From positions 186,001 to 250,000 of the forward strand of contig NZ_CBQR020000102.1 in NCBI RefSeq assembly GCF_000455485.1: 64,000 bases of DNA. The letters are read 5' to 3'. A program made the translations under genes and the position numbers. This DNA is from Gorillibacterium massiliense (GTDB lineage Bacteria > Bacillota > Bacilli > Paenibacillales > NBRC-103111). The notes under the pieces were generated by a model. It was not told the DNA's origin. It was given only the letters and a program-made list of their open reading frames with translations, and searched no databases. This document shows, piece by piece, positions 25,912-35,269 of the stretch (its first letter is position 1; each line of letters begins with the position of its first letter).

Positions 25912-28011
25912 TTACTCTACGTTCAAATATTGGAATCCGTAGAAGTTGCCCCATGCCCACGGGTTCGATTGGACACCGGTAACGCCCTTCTTCACCAAGA
26001 AGAATTGCTTTTGATAAAACAGTGGGATGTTGTAGGCATCATCCAGCATGCTGTTGACAACCTTGGCGGCGAACGGTGCGGCATCCTCAACCGTCAAGGC
26101 GTTCACGAATTCGTCCTTCCACATTCTCAGATCCCGCAGGGTATCGGTTGTCGTCTTATCGTAATACACGAGAACGTCCAGGGCGTTTTGATTCAGTTTA
26201 GCGCCCGGCGCATTCGGCGCAACGAAGGTCCACGCGGTTACGAAGGCTGCGTGTTTATCAGCGTCGGTCTTGGCATTCTTCCAACTGTCGACGATTTGCT
26301 GCCATTGCACCTCACGCGTCGTGCCTCCCGGAGGATTCAAATAGACTTGCCATTCTTGAGGCTGCTTGGCATTCCATTCGTTTATATAGGCGATATCATC
26401 TTTGGCCGCTTTTTCAAGGGCAGCCCAATCGTTCCAATTCACGCCTACTTTCGCATCGTTCGGATCCCCGTACTGGGCAATAGCCGGTTTATAGTAGACA
26501 TCCTTACTCCAATCCACAAAGTTCTTCGTGGCTTCCAGCGGCGCATCCAGCGTTCCGATAGCATACATCTGTTGGGTTGCGCCCATATCCAGGCTTCCGG
26601 GTTCACTCCAGTTCGTGGCGCCCGAGGCCAGGATAAAGCCAGGTTGTGCGTCGGCTTGCGGACCGCTGTACTGGTAAGCGTTCCATTCCGTTTCGCTCAA
26701 CTGTTTGATTTCCGATTGAATCCCCAGATTTTGTTGCAGCTCCTGTCCAAGGGCCAATGCGATTTTTTCACCTTGGGGATCTTTATCCTTAATGCCAATA
26801 TAGAGTGTTAATTTCGGCAGGCCTTTACCACCCTCGTATCCGGCGTCTTTCAACATCTTTTTAGCATCGCTCAGATTCTCTTCAATTCCCTTTTCCAGCT
26901 TATCCGTCGCCCAACCCGGGGAAGAGAAGGTATTGGTGGATCCGCCCATGCCGTTCAGAACCGAATCGACGATAGGAGAGCGCTGAATCGCCTTCGCTAT
27001 AGCCTGACGTACTTCTTTCTTGTCATACGGAGATTCTGTCGTCGGATTGCTCCATTCCAAGTAGCGGATCGAATAGTTCGGGGCCATGTAAAGCTGATCT
27101 TTCAAATCATGCGTCTTCACATATTGCAAGTCAGACGTGGACTGCACGAGAGAAACATCCGTTTTGCCGGCCATGTAAACTTCTACAGGTACCGTCGACT
27201 CCGGAAGAATATGGATGGTCTCGACATTGCCATGATTGAGCTGATCTTTGGTGCCTACATAGTTGGTGTTAGCCACCATGACGAGTTCGCCGTTAGGCGT
27301 GAACGATTTCACAGTGTACGGACCGTTGCTTACGAAATTAGCCGGCTCGAACCAATTGGTTGGATGCGCTTCCAAACTTTTGGTATTAATGGGCATCGAA
27401 CCGGAAAGAACCATATCGCCCAAAATAGCGTGAGGCAACGAGGTCGTAATGGCCAATGTATAGTCATCGACGACTTTCAAACCAACTTCGTCTTTGCCGA
27501 CGGAGCCTGCGTGATAAGCGTAGCTGTTTTTAACAAAGTTAAGAACGCTGAGCCAAAGCTGTGCGGTCGCATTTTTCGGATCCAATTGATACATATAGGA
27601 GTTATAGAAGTCATTCGCCGTTACTGGGTCGCCGTTCGACCATTTGGCATCTTTTCTAAGCGAAAAGGTCCAAGTCAGTTTGTCATCGGAGACTTTGTAT
27701 CCCGTGGCGATCTTCGGAACGATCTCATTCTTTTGATTGTAACCATAGAGTCCTTCCAGCAGCGTCCCTTGCTGAACCAGAATTTGTCCTTGCCATTGCG
27801 TTGGATCGAGCGTCGGGATCTTGGGATTAATGACCGTTACCGAGCTCCCCGCCTTAATTTGCGGATCGGAAGTGTTTTTATTTGGGATTGCACTTTGAGC
27901 GATACTGCTGTCTTTGCTGGAGGTATTACTTTTATTTTTTGAACATGCTGTCGCCGATCCTAGAACTAATGCCAGGGCGGTAACCAGAATCAAACCCTTT
28001 TTCATATCCAT
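25912..28011 (-). CDS. Family 5 extracellular solute-binding lipoprotein
   Basis: A 699-residue lipoprotein (signal peptide with SATAC as lipobox near residue 23), larger than OppA/DppA (about 540). The family 5 core is present: TLDPTQWQGQILVQQGTLLEGLYGYN near 70, TWTFSLRKDAKWSNGDPVTANDFYNS near 115, and KKEVRQAIAKAIQRSP. The C-terminal half is extended and Trp-rich. Size and Trp content resemble oligosaccharide-binding family 5 proteins known from Thermotoga, and a GH113-like enzyme and cre site in the operon point the same way. A peptide ligand is not excluded. The start at 28011 follows AAGGAGGAC, and an alternative ATG is two codons in. First gene of the operon. Confidence 0.88.
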   Translation of the reverse strand: MDMKKGLILVTALALVLGSATACSKNKSNTSSKDSSIAQSAIPNKNTSDPQIKAGSSVTVINPKIPTLDPTQWQGQILVQQGTLLEGLYGYNQKNEIVPKIATGYKVSDDKLTWTFSLRKDAKWSNGDPVTANDFYNSYMYQLDPKNATAQLWLSVLNFVKNSYAYHAGSVGKDEVGLKVVDDYTLAITTSLPHAILGDMVLSGSMPINTKSLEAHPTNWFEPANFVSNGPYTVKSFTPNGELVMVANTNYVGTKDQLNHGNVETIHILPESTVPVEVYMAGKTDVSLVQSTSDLQYVKTHDLKDQLYMAPNYSIRYLEWSNPTTESPYDKKEVRQAIAKAIQRSPIVDSVLNGMGGSTNTFSSPGWATDKLEKGIEENLSDAKKMLKDAGYEGGKGLPKLTLYIGIKDKDPQGEKIALALGQELQQNLGIQSEIKQLSETEWNAYQYSGPQADAQPGFILASGATNWSEPGSLDMGATQQMYAIGTLDAPLEATKNFVDWSKDVYYKPAIAQYGDPNDAKVGVNWNDWAALEKAAKDDIAYINEWNAKQPQEWQVYLNPPGGTTREVQWQQIVDSWKNAKTDADKHAAFVTAWTFVAPNAPGAKLNQNALDVLVYYDKTTTDTLRDLRMWKDEFVNALTVEDAAPFAAKVVNSMLDDAYNIPLFYQKQFFLVKKGVTGVQSNPWAWGNFYGFQYLNVE

Positions 28012-28170
28012 TTCAGGCAGTCCTCCTTATTTGACCCTCTTTTTGTAAAAATCAAGAAACCCCACTTTTCTCTATTCACTCCCTGCATCGCCCACCCCCT
28101 AACAACAAACATAACAAAATGGCTAAAAAATCACCATTCAACAAAACAAAACCTACCATTTGTAATAACT

Positions 28171-28184
28171 TGTTATCGCTTTCA
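28171..28184 (-). promoter_or_regulatory. Cre site at the opp/GH113 operon start
   Basis: TGTTATCGCTTTCA fits the cre consensus TGWNANCGNTNWCA at every position. It abuts the -10 element and covers the likely transcription start, so CcpA binding should repress the operon in rich carbon. Confidence 0.75.
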
Positions 28185-28212
28185 TTCTAGGATTTGGAGT
28201 ATACATTGTCAA
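28184..28212 (-). promoter_or_regulatory. Sigma-A promoter of the opp/GH113 operon
   Basis: Minus strand TTGACA (28207-28212), 17 bp, TAGAAT (28184-28189). The untranslated leader to the binding-protein start is about 165 bases. Confidence 0.8.
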
Positions 28213-28455
28213 GAAGTAAATAATAAAGATCCATTTTCAAAACAAAATGACCGACCGTTTTTGTTCACTTTTTCAAGAAAGACCGCCTTTTGACGGATGG
28301 AAAACAGGCGGTTCCCCATGCCGGCATGCGAAAAATCAGATTATGATACAATTTGGTTAATAGGTATGTGGAACCAAAACAAGAAATAACCATGGTCTTT
28401 CAAAACGAAATATGCGTTAGGTAGTTTTCTTATCATTTTCAGAGAAATTCAAAAA
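28213..28455. other. Non-coding stretch with an orphan hairpin
   Basis: AT-rich, with no supportable gene. A hairpin at about 28283-28313 (GACCGCCT and AGGCGGTT arms) is followed on the minus strand by TTTCTT, as a terminator would be. No minus-strand gene lies between it and the terminator at 28456. A short untranslated transcript starting near 28400 is possible but not shown. Confidence 0.3.
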
Positions 28456-28495
28456 GGACTGTAGCCGGTTGCTAAGCGGCAACCTACCGCAGTCC
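28456..28495 (-). terminator. Terminator of the tetR-hydrolase operon
   Basis: GGACTG...GGTTGC, TAA, GCGGCAACC...CAGTCC is a long hairpin with a few bulges, followed on the minus strand by TTTTTG. Confidence 0.75.
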
Positions 28496-28626
28496 ATCCA
28501 ATGAACGTATATATGAAATCTTCCTATTGTACCAGAAATCGACTGCATTTTGCTTTGAAAAGCACGGGGAGATGTTCATGGGGAAGATGCTTAAACTTTC
28601 GTTTCAGTTGGAGATGACTACCATTG

Positions 28627-29475
28627 TTATATTTTCTGTAAAAAATCCAGCATATTGCTGCGTACCACACGATAGTGCGGGCTGAACCACATAAGATGGC
28701 TTTCTGCTTCCGTTAGACACAACTCAGCATGAGGGATTCGACTCATCGCGTATTCAACATGATGGTATGGGATAGTACCGTCATACTTGCTGAAAACAAT
28801 CAGTGTCCGCGCCTGAATACTTGAAAGATCCCCACTTTTGTGATGGATATCGTTCATGAATCCTGAACCGGAACGTTGTGTTTCAACAAACTGCTTCATG
28901 CTAAGAAGTTGCTCATCATCCAAATCTTTTATGATTGCTTTGGCATCCAAGGTAGTCAAGCTCTCCATTAACTTCGAGAGTGTAAACCGGGGGGCTGCAT
29001 TCAGCACCCCTCGGAAAAACGCCCAAAATAGCCGCTCTATACCGGGTCTAAATAACAGCGAAGCTATACGTTTCTGCTTGGCGTCCGGCCATTCGCATGT
29101 TACAGCGCACTGTAGAACAAGGCTCCGAACAAGCTGGGGGTATCTACTTGCAAGCTGAAGTCCCGTAGGCCCGCCAGCAGATAATGCTATGACATCAATC
29201 TGATGGATCTGAAGCTTGTCCATTAATGCGGCGAGTGCATCAGCTGCCCCTTCAGCCGTTCTACCAGTTGTGGATGGGGTTCCTTGATAACCGGGACGTG
29301 AAGGGACAATCAGCCGAAAACCCGCATCCAGCAGATAGGGCTCATCGGGAAGTGGAGAGTTACAATGCGTATGCCCTCCATTGATAATCAACAAGGTCCG
29401 TTCTGCCGGGCTATTTTCAGGCTCGGCAATTCGATATTCCATTAAGCCATAACGAGTTTGGGTGAAGGTTTCCAT
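28627..29475 (-). CDS. Alpha/beta hydrolase
   Basis: An alpha/beta-hydrolase-fold enzyme of 282 residues. The oxyanion strand is LLIINGGHTHCNSPLP near 30. The nucleophile elbow ALSAGGPTG near 99-106 has Ala in place of the first Gly of GxSxG. The acid Asp is probably in FSKYDGTIPYHH near 232, and the His in EAESHLMWF near 261. AGGAGAAATCC precedes ATG 29475. The tetR-like gene is 62 bp upstream on the same strand, and TGAACGG-type half-sites occur before both genes, so the hydrolase is likely its target. The substrate is unknown. Confidence 0.85.
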   Translation of the reverse strand: METFTQTRYGLMEYRIAEPENSPAERTLLIINGGHTHCNSPLPDEPYLLDAGFRLIVPSRPGYQGTPSTTGRTAEGAADALAALMDKLQIHQIDVIALSAGGPTGLQLASRYPQLVRSLVLQCAVTCEWPDAKQKRIASLLFRPGIERLFWAFFRGVLNAAPRFTLSKLMESLTTLDAKAIIKDLDDEQLLSMKQFVETQRSGSGFMNDIHHKSGDLSSIQARTLIVFSKYDGTIPYHHVEYAMSRIPHAELCLTEAESHLMWFSPHYRVVRSNMLDFLQKI

Positions 29476-29537
29476 TGGATTTCTCCTTTTTTATAAAAAT
29501 AAACAGCCGTTCATTTTTGATCTAAAAAAAATGTTTA

Positions 29538-30149
29538 CTAAACCAACTTTCCGAACCCCTGAAACAGCATGTCAACGTACTGCATCGTACATGTGTTAAT
29601 AAGCTGTTCGTCCTCATAAAGACGCATAATCTCAAACAATCCTTCCAAAAAGCTGACAGCCAGCGGTCTCGCAGCCAACTTAGTCACGTGCCCGATTGAC
29701 TGCGATTGATATTCCGTAACGTGCCCCATCGCCTCAAGATGTTCCTGTACATGCCCGGCAAAAACGGTGACAATCTGATTTTTTGCATCTGCATACTTTG
29801 TTCCTGCACTTCCATCGAGCAGAATCAACAGATCCTTCCGATTTTCACGAAGCAATCTACTCATTACGTGGCCAATTTGTATGATCATTTGCTCCAATGT
29901 CAGTTGAGTACCCCCATGAAGCTTACCTGATTGATGCTCGCTCAAAGCAAGCAAACGATTATAAACGGGTGTTGTAATAGCATAGAACAACTCTTCTTTA
30001 TTGGAATAATAGCGGTACAGATTACCCGTTGATACACTCGCATGCCTGGCAATGTCACGCATGGATGCGTTGTTGTAGCCCTTCTCCAAAAACTCATTGC
30101 ACGCGGCAGCTAAGATAGCTGCTTTTACTTCATCTTTTAGCACTTGCAT
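29538..30149 (-). CDS. TetR family transcriptional regulator
   Basis: A 203-residue regulator. The N-terminal HTH at about 10-55 is canonical (ILAAACNEFLEKGYNNASMRDIARHASVSTGNLYRYYSNKEELF), followed by a helical ligand domain. The start at 30149 has CGGAGG seven bases upstream; the longer in-frame start at 30278 lies in the promoter region. The ribosome-binding site is itself inside the dyad TGAAC-CTCC-GTTCA (30152-30165), a plausible auto-operator. It leads an operon with the alpha/beta hydrolase and is divergent from the catalase gene. Confidence 0.9.
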   Translation of the reverse strand: MQVLKDEVKAAILAAACNEFLEKGYNNASMRDIARHASVSTGNLYRYYSNKEELFYAITTPVYNRLLALSEHQSGKLHGGTQLTLEQMIIQIGHVMSRLLRENRKDLLILLDGSAGTKYADAKNQIVTVFAGHVQEHLEAMGHVTEYQSQSIGHVTKLAARPLAVSFLEGLFEIMRLYEDEQLINTCTMQYVDMLFQGFGKLV

Positions 30150-30151
30150 AA

Positions 30152-30165
30152 ATGAACCTCCGTTC
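30152..30165. promoter_or_regulatory. Candidate TetR operator
   Basis: The dyad TGAAC-CTCC-GTTCA overlaps the tetR ribosome-binding site. A half-site AACGGCTG/GTTCATTTTT occurs again at about 29505-29520, before the hydrolase gene. Confidence 0.45.
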
Positions 30166-30327
30166 ACTATTATGATAGCAAATTGTCGGCACGATGCCAA
30201 CTTGTAACGATAGAACGGTCTTTCGTTCCCTTTTTGTACCGCAAAGCGCACTGTCATATTCTCATAAAAGCTCCTCATACCTTTTACTATATCCCAGCAA
30301 TTCGCAGATCAGCATGGAGGTAGAAAG

Positions 30328-31689
30328 ATGAGCGAGAACAATGGAAATCGCCCTGACAAATGGTCAGGAGATACTTCGGCTGCTCTTCATTCGCAGACGG
30401 TGGGCGAACGTGGCCCCGTTTTGGAACAGGATAACATTCTGCACGAAACGCTAGAGACTTTCATCCATACGAAATTGTTGGAAAGGCCCGTGCACGTCAA
30501 GGGCAATGGCGCCTTTGGCTACTTTCAAACCACGCATGCCATGTCAGCTTATACGCAGCTTTGTTTCTTGCAAAATCCCGGTCAGCAGGTTCCCGTCGCA
30601 GTAAGATTCTCCTTGGCTGCCGGCAACAAAGGCACGCCGGACACTTCCCGAAACGTACGCGGATTCGCCACCAAGTTCTACACCGATCATGGCGTATTCG
30701 ATCTGCTGTGTAACCATATCCCCGTGTTTTCCGTACGGGATCCCATCCGTTTCCCAGAATCCATAAAAGCTTTCTTGCCTTCTCCCGTCAACAACCTCGT
30801 CGATCCAGAACGATTTTGGAGCTTCGTCGCCCGAGCACCGGAATCCACAAGCTTTTTCGTCTGGCTCTACTCCGATGCGGGCACGGTCAAGAGTCTTCGC
30901 CATATCCCGGGCCACAGCGTCAATACGTACGTCTGGAAAAATGCCCAAAGCGTTCGTACTTACGTAAAATATCATTGGCTGCCTCTTGCGGGAGTTCAGT
31001 ATATTGACCGTAACGAATCGGCCCGACTCGCTTGCGAGAATCCGGATTATGCCGGCAAGGACTTATTCGATACCCTGAATGCAGGCAAAACGGTTGAATA
31101 CGGGCTTTACGTGCAACTGATGAACCCCAAAGACGAGTCCTCTCTCCCTTATGATCCGTTAGACGACACAAAGATTTGGGATGAACGGCAATATCCCTTT
31201 CTCCCAGTGGGGAAATTAGTCTTAAACCGTAATCCGGAAAATTATATGGAGCAAGTAGAGAAGTTGGCTTTTTCCCCTTCCAACTTACTGGAAGGCGCAG
31301 AGTTGTCGGACGATAAGATGCTGCAGGGGCGCGCTAATATTTACTGGGATTCGGAGCGGCGGCGGCTTGGTCCGGATTTTCGCAAAATTCCGATCAATCA
31401 TCAGATGAACTGGACGCCTCATTCTCTTGTGACCAGCGGCAACGGGAGATTCGTGGAAGGACGCCTCACGCGGTCCGACTTGCCTAAGCAAGACGACTTC
31501 ACGCAAGCCGGTCAGTATTATCGTGCTCTTGCACCACTTCAGCAAGAACACTTGGTAGATAACCTGGCCGTCGATCTTGCTGGCATATCCCCCAATACGC
31601 AAAGCATCGTACTTAGCTACCTGTACCAGGCATCTGCCGAACTGGGGGAACGGGTCGCCAGAAGGATCGAAACGCACGCCAAAAAATAA
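30328..31689 (+). CDS. Heme catalase
   Basis: A monofunctional catalase of 453 residues that disproportionates hydrogen peroxide. The distal His is in ERPVHVKGNGAFGYF (about 56), followed by NVRGFATKFYT and the distal Asn in FDLLCNHIPVFSVRDPI (about 130). GKLVLNRNPENY lies near 291. The proximal heme ligand Tyr falls in LQGRANIYWDSERRRLGP (about 342), aligned with RxxxY of other catalases. It is shorter at the C-terminus than the usual 480-500 residues, has no flavodoxin-like domain, and several otherwise conserved positions differ (Cys before the distal Asn, Ala-Asn-Ile before the Tyr). This suggests a divergent clade. GGAGGTAGAAAG precedes the start. No clear PerR box was seen. Confidence 0.92.
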   Translation: MSENNGNRPDKWSGDTSAALHSQTVGERGPVLEQDNILHETLETFIHTKLLERPVHVKGNGAFGYFQTTHAMSAYTQLCFLQNPGQQVPVAVRFSLAAGNKGTPDTSRNVRGFATKFYTDHGVFDLLCNHIPVFSVRDPIRFPESIKAFLPSPVNNLVDPERFWSFVARAPESTSFFVWLYSDAGTVKSLRHIPGHSVNTYVWKNAQSVRTYVKYHWLPLAGVQYIDRNESARLACENPDYAGKDLFDTLNAGKTVEYGLYVQLMNPKDESSLPYDPLDDTKIWDERQYPFLPVGKLVLNRNPENYMEQVEKLAFSPSNLLEGAELSDDKMLQGRANIYWDSERRRLGPDFRKIPINHQMNWTPHSLVTSGNGRFVEGRLTRSDLPKQDDFTQAGQYYRALAPLQQEHLVDNLAVDLAGISPNTQSIVLSYLYQASAELGERVARRIETHAKK

Positions 31690-31708
31690 GCAACCTCTTT
31701 ATTGAAGC

Positions 31709-31742
31709 TACCCCCATTCGCTGCAATAGCGGATGGGGGTAT
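31709..31742. terminator. Terminator between catalase and the diaminopropionate operon
   Basis: TACCCCCATTCGCT, GCAAT and AGCGGATGGGGGTA form a strong stem, followed on the plus strand by TTGTTT. It separates convergent genes. Confidence 0.8.
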
Positions 31743-31778
31743 TGTTTAAATGAGCATTATTTTACGCTAGTCTTACAC

Positions 31779-32501
31779 CTACAGCACTTTCCTGAGAAAA
31801 TCTTGGACTCTCACGTTACGCGGATTTGAAAATAACTCTTCAGGGGTATTCTCCTCCACAACGGTTCCTTCATCCATAAAAATAACGCGATCCCCAACTT
31901 CCCGGGCGAAACCCATTTCATGAGTAACGATGACCATCGTCATCCCTTCATGCGCAAGCTCCTTCATTACCTGCAATACCTCGCCTACCATTTCGGGATC
32001 GAGTGCAGATGTCGGCTCATCGAAGAGCAGGATATCCGGATTCATCGCTAACGCCCGGGCTATAGCCACCCGCTGCTTTTGACCTCCGGACAGACGGTCT
32101 GGGTATTCGTCCGCCTTTTCTTTCAGCCCGACCTTCTTGAGCAGACGAAGCGCATTCTCCCTGGCTTGGGACTTTATCGCCTTCTTCAATTGGACGGGGA
32201 CAAGCATGACATTTTCCAGCGCCGTCATATGCGGGAAAAGATGAAAGGATTGGAACACCATTCCAATGTTCTCCCGCAGCTTATTAATATCGATTTTTCG
32301 ATCCATTAAGCTATGACCATTCACAATGACGTCGCCGCCTGACGGGTTCTCCAGCCTGTTCATACAACGCAGCAGCGTGCTCTTGCCGGAACCCGAAGGC
32401 CCGATGATGCACACGACCTCGCTCTTGTGTATGTTTAGTGTGATCTCCTTCAGCACTTTCGTTTTACCAAAGCTTTTCGATAGATTTGTCACTTGTATCA
32501 T
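31779..32501 (-). CDS. Polar amino-acid ABC transporter ATPase (GlnQ-like)
   Basis: An ATPase of 240 residues: Walker [10 protein letters not shown] near 33, Q-loop [19 protein letters not shown], signature [15 protein letters not shown], Walker [16 protein letters not shown]. This is the compact form typical of polar amino-acid importers. Its start overlaps the permease stop (ATGA). It is the last gene of a five-gene operon whose first two genes degrade 2,3-diaminopropionate, so the transporter probably imports that compound or a derivative. The family alone would only say polar amino acid. Confidence 0.93.
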   Translation of the reverse strand: MIQVTNLSKSFGKTKVLKEITLNIHKSEVVCIIGPSGSGKSTLLRCMNRLENPSGGDVIVNGHSLMDRKIDINKLRENIGMVFQSFHLFPHMTALENVMLVPVQLKKAIKSQARENALRLLKKVGLKEKADEYPDRLSGGQKQRVAIARALAMNPDILLFDEPTSALDPEMVGEVLQVMKELAHEGMTMVIVTHEMGFAREVGDRVIFMDEGTVVEENTPEELFSNPRNVRVQDFLRKVL

Positions 32502-33142
32502 AGGCGGTAATACCTCTCGATTCTACGGGATAGGTACGACAACAACGTAATAATGACAAGATACATCAGCCCGACCATACCCCATATTTCAAATGACTTG
32601 TAATTGCTTGCGATGATGATTTCGCCGCTTTGCGTCAGTTCATGTATGCCTATAGCGGACAGTATCGATGTGTCTTTAAGGGAAATGACAAATTGATTCA
32701 AAATAGCGGGAATCATCCGTTGAACCGCTTGCGGCAAAATAACTTTAAGCATCGCCTTTTGATAGGGCAGCCCTAAACTGCGTGCGGCTTCCATTTGTCC
32801 ATTATCTACCGATTGGATGCCCGCCCTGAAAATCTCAGCCATATATGCTCCTGCATTTAGACTGAGCGCAATTGTACCCGCGGTAAGTGCAGAAATACGG
32901 AAATCCAAGACGCTCGGCAAACCGAAATAAATAAAAAAAGCTTGTACGATCAACGGTGTGCCCCGAATGAGGTCGATGTATGCAATCGCCACCGCTTTCA
33001 GAACTTTGAAATGACTAATATTCATCAAACCGATGATAAGGCCAATCACGGAAGCAGCCAAAAGGGCCACTACCGTGATTCTCAGGGTCATGAGCATGCC
33101 GTCCATCAAGCTTGGAAAACTACTGACGAATAAATCCCACAT
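32498..33142 (-). CDS. Polar amino-acid ABC transporter permease (GlnP-like)
   Basis: A 214-residue HisM/GlnP-type permease with about five membrane helices. [15 protein letters not shown] near 16, [20 protein letters not shown] near 57 and the coupling motif [22 protein letters not shown] near 130 are family signatures. AAGGAGGG precedes ATG 33142, 34 bp after the binding-protein stop. It overlaps the ATPase gene by 4 bp and would work as a homodimer. Confidence 0.93.
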   Translation of the reverse strand: MWDLFVSSFPSLMDGMLMTLRITVVALLAASVIGLIIGLMNISHFKVLKAVAIAYIDLIRGTPLIVQAFFIYFGLPSVLDFRISALTAGTIALSLNAGAYMAEIFRAGIQSVDNGQMEAARSLGLPYQKAMLKVILPQAVQRMIPAILNQFVISLKDTSILSAIGIHELTQSGEIIIASNYKSFEIWGMVGLMYLVIITLLSYLSRRIERYYRL

Positions 33143-33176
33143 GCTTCAACCCTCCTTGCCAAAAGTTGCTCGTTCT

Positions 33177-34016
33177 TTATTTGGTCTCGCCCAAGTATTT
33201 CGCGGTGATCTTCTCGTATTCTCCGCTTTGTTGCAGCTTCTTCAAGCCATCGTTAAAGGCAGCGAGCAACTCCTGGTTTTTGCCTTTGTTAACGGCGAAG
33301 CCGTAATACTCAACAGCCAGCTTCGGAACCGCAATTCTCAGCTTAGCATCCTTGTTAACCGACAGCATGTATGCAATAACCGGATAATCCTCGAATGAAA
33401 TATCCGCATTTTTGTTCTCTACTTCCTGAAAAGAGGTTGGCGTATCGTCGAAATATTCGATCTTTGCACCGAACTCCTCTTTGTGCTCTTCCGCATACTT
33501 CGCCCCTACCGTACCTTTCTTGACGGCGAACGTCTTCCCCTTAAAATCGTCTGTAGACTGGATACTCGTATTATCCTTGTGAACGATAGCCGAAGTTCCC
33601 GACTCAAAATATCCTTCGGAGAAGTCAAGGGTCTTCTTCCGTTCTTCCGTAATGGTCATGCCCGCAATCGAGGCATCGATCTGATTCGACGTAAGCGCAG
33701 GAATGATGCCCTTGAAATCCATAGGCTTCAGATCATAAGTAAAGCCCTCAAGCTTGGCGATTGCCGCTAGCAAGTCGATGTCAATGCCCACGTACTCATT
33801 GCCCTGCTTGAATTCGAAAGGTGCGTAGGTCGCGTCCGTCGCAATGATGTATTTCTTCCCAGAGACAGGCGATGAAGCTACAGATGTTGGACTAGCCTCG
33901 GAAGCAGCGACGGTGCTTTTGCTATTGCTGTCACTATTACTGGAACAAGCGGTCAATGAGAATGCTGTGACAATAGATAAAGCGATGGTAGCAATGGACA
34001 AGGATTTCTTTTTCAT
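33177..34016 (-). CDS. Polar amino-acid ABC transporter binding lipoprotein
   Basis: A family 3 solute-binding lipoprotein of 279 residues. The lipobox is LTAC near residue 24, followed by a Ser/Ala linker and the ligand domain from about 55: ATDATYAPFEF, EYVGIDIDLLAAIAK, DASIAGMTITEERKKTLDFS. The Asp/Arg/Glu positions that hold an amino-acid backbone are present. It lies 15 bp after the M20 peptidase gene. The operon context suggests diaminopropionate or an N-acyl form as ligand; glutamine or cystine would be the default from sequence alone. Confidence 0.9.
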   Translation of the reverse strand: MKKKSLSIATIALSIVTAFSLTACSSNSDSNSKSTVAASEASPTSVASSPVSGKKYIIATDATYAPFEFKQGNEYVGIDIDLLAAIAKLEGFTYDLKPMDFKGIIPALTSNQIDASIAGMTITEERKKTLDFSEGYFESGTSAIVHKDNTSIQSTDDFKGKTFAVKKGTVGAKYAEEHKEEFGAKIEYFDDTPTSFQEVENKNADISFEDYPVIAYMLSVNKDAKLRIAVPKLAVEYYGFAVNKGKNQELLAAFNDGLKKLQQSGEYEKITAKYLGETK

Positions 34017-34031
34017 ACGAATCGACTCTCC

Positions 34032-35255
34032 TTATGAATGAGGTTGGGTTTTATGAAGACTATGCATATAGGAACCAGGAATGGCGGCATACATGGCGGC
34101 ACAACGAATCAAGTCACTCTTCCATGTTTTCTCATTTGGAGCATGGGCTTCACTTTCTTTACCCGGTCCGAAGCCGATACAAGGAATGCCGTGAAGTCCC
34201 ATAATCGCTACTCCGTTGGTCGAGAAGGTCCACTTGTCAACAATGGGGGATTCCTTGAACAATGAGACATACGTTTGTTCCAACGTGCGACAAACCTCAT
34301 GGTCCTCCTCCAGCAGCCAAGCCGGGAAATAGCAATATTTCGGATACAGCAATCCGGTATAGGAAGGCTTGATGTAGTCATACATTTCCACGGTTGCTCC
34401 AGCAGCGGCGACAGAAGGCAGCTGTCTAATTTCCTCCAGTGCCCCTTCCCACGACTCGCCGATCGTCAGCCGTCGGTCGATTGATATTGTGCTGCCATCT
34501 GCAACGGCACATCTCGAGGGGGAGGTCGATGCGATCTCGGAGACCGTTAATGTTCCTTTGCCAAGGAAAGGATGATCGGCCAGTCGCTCGTTCAATTGCT
34601 GCAGCTCGGCAACAATCGGTGCCATTTTATAGATCGCGTTAGTCCCCCGCTCAGGAGCCGAGCCATGACTACTAATACCGGCCGTGCTTACTTTGATCTC
34701 CATCCGGCCGCGATGGCCACGGTAGATTCGGCATGATGTCGGCTCCGTGGAAACGACAAACGCCGGCTTAATCTTTTCTTCCTGGATGATATATTCCCAG
34801 CACAAACCGTCACAATCTTCTTCCTGCACGGTACCGGTAACAAGTAATGTATAATCGCCTTCCAGACCAAGCTCTTTAATGATTTTCCCAGCGTAGACCA
34901 TGGAGGCCATGCCGCCTTTCTGGTCGCTAGTCCCCCTTCCTCCAATAATCTCATCATCCTCACAGCCCTCGTATGGGTCAAAATCCCAATTATTGAGATC
35001 GCCGACCCCAACGGTATCAATGTGAGCATCCATTGCAATTAACGTCGAGCCATGCCCTATATAACCTAGCAAGTTACCCAGTGGGTCGATTTCAACACGA
35101 TCGAATCCGACCCTCTCCATCTCTTCTTTGATCCGTTGAATGACTTGTCTTTCACGGCCGCTTTCACTCGGAATTGCGACGATGTCCCTCAGAAATTGGA
35201 ACATGTCTTCGCGATACCGTTCCGCTGCCTGCAGAATTAGCTCTGTGCTCATCAT
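34032..35255 (-). CDS. M20 metallopeptidase/deacylase, YgeY-like
   Basis: A zinc-dependent amidohydrolase of 407 residues. The metal set is complete: His-x-Asp in [12 protein letters not shown] (about 70), bridging Asp in [11 protein letters not shown] (about 104), general-base Glu pair in [10 protein letters not shown] (about 140), Glu or Asp in VSTEPTS and His in [10 protein letters not shown] (about 372). [15 protein letters not shown] is the dimerisation-domain His segment. It is most like the E. coli YgeY group, which is also encoded beside a diaminopropionate ammonia-lyase (ygeX). Start 35255 has AAGGGAGGAG; a longer form from 35294 overlaps dpaL and is rejected. It may deacylate an N-acyl-diaminopropionate before the lyase acts; this is inference. 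Confidence 0.88.
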   Translation of the reverse strand: MMSTELILQAAERYREDMFQFLRDIVAIPSESGRERQVIQRIKEEMERVGFDRVEIDPLGNLLGYIGHGSTLIAMDAHIDTVGVGDLNNWDFDPYEGCEDDEIIGGRGTSDQKGGMASMVYAGKIIKELGLEGDYTLLVTGTVQEEDCDGLCWEYIIQEEKIKPAFVVSTEPTSCRIYRGHRGRMEIKVSTAGISSHGSAPERGTNAIYKMAPIVAELQQLNERLADHPFLGKGTLTVSEIASTSPSRCAVADGSTISIDRRLTIGESWEGALEEIRQLPSVAAAGATVEMYDYIKPSYTGLLYPKYCYFPAWLLEEDHEVCRTLEQTYVSLFKESPIVDKWTFSTNGVAIMGLHGIPCIGFGPGKESEAHAPNEKTWKSDLIRCAAMYAAIPGSYMHSLHKTQPHS

Positions 35256-35269
35256 GGTTGCTCCTCCCT

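Noticed and set aside
25891-27942. Long plus-strand frames opposite the family 5 binding-protein gene
   Set aside because: The minus-strand lipoprotein has a lipobox, family motifs and a ribosome-binding site; the plus frames have none.
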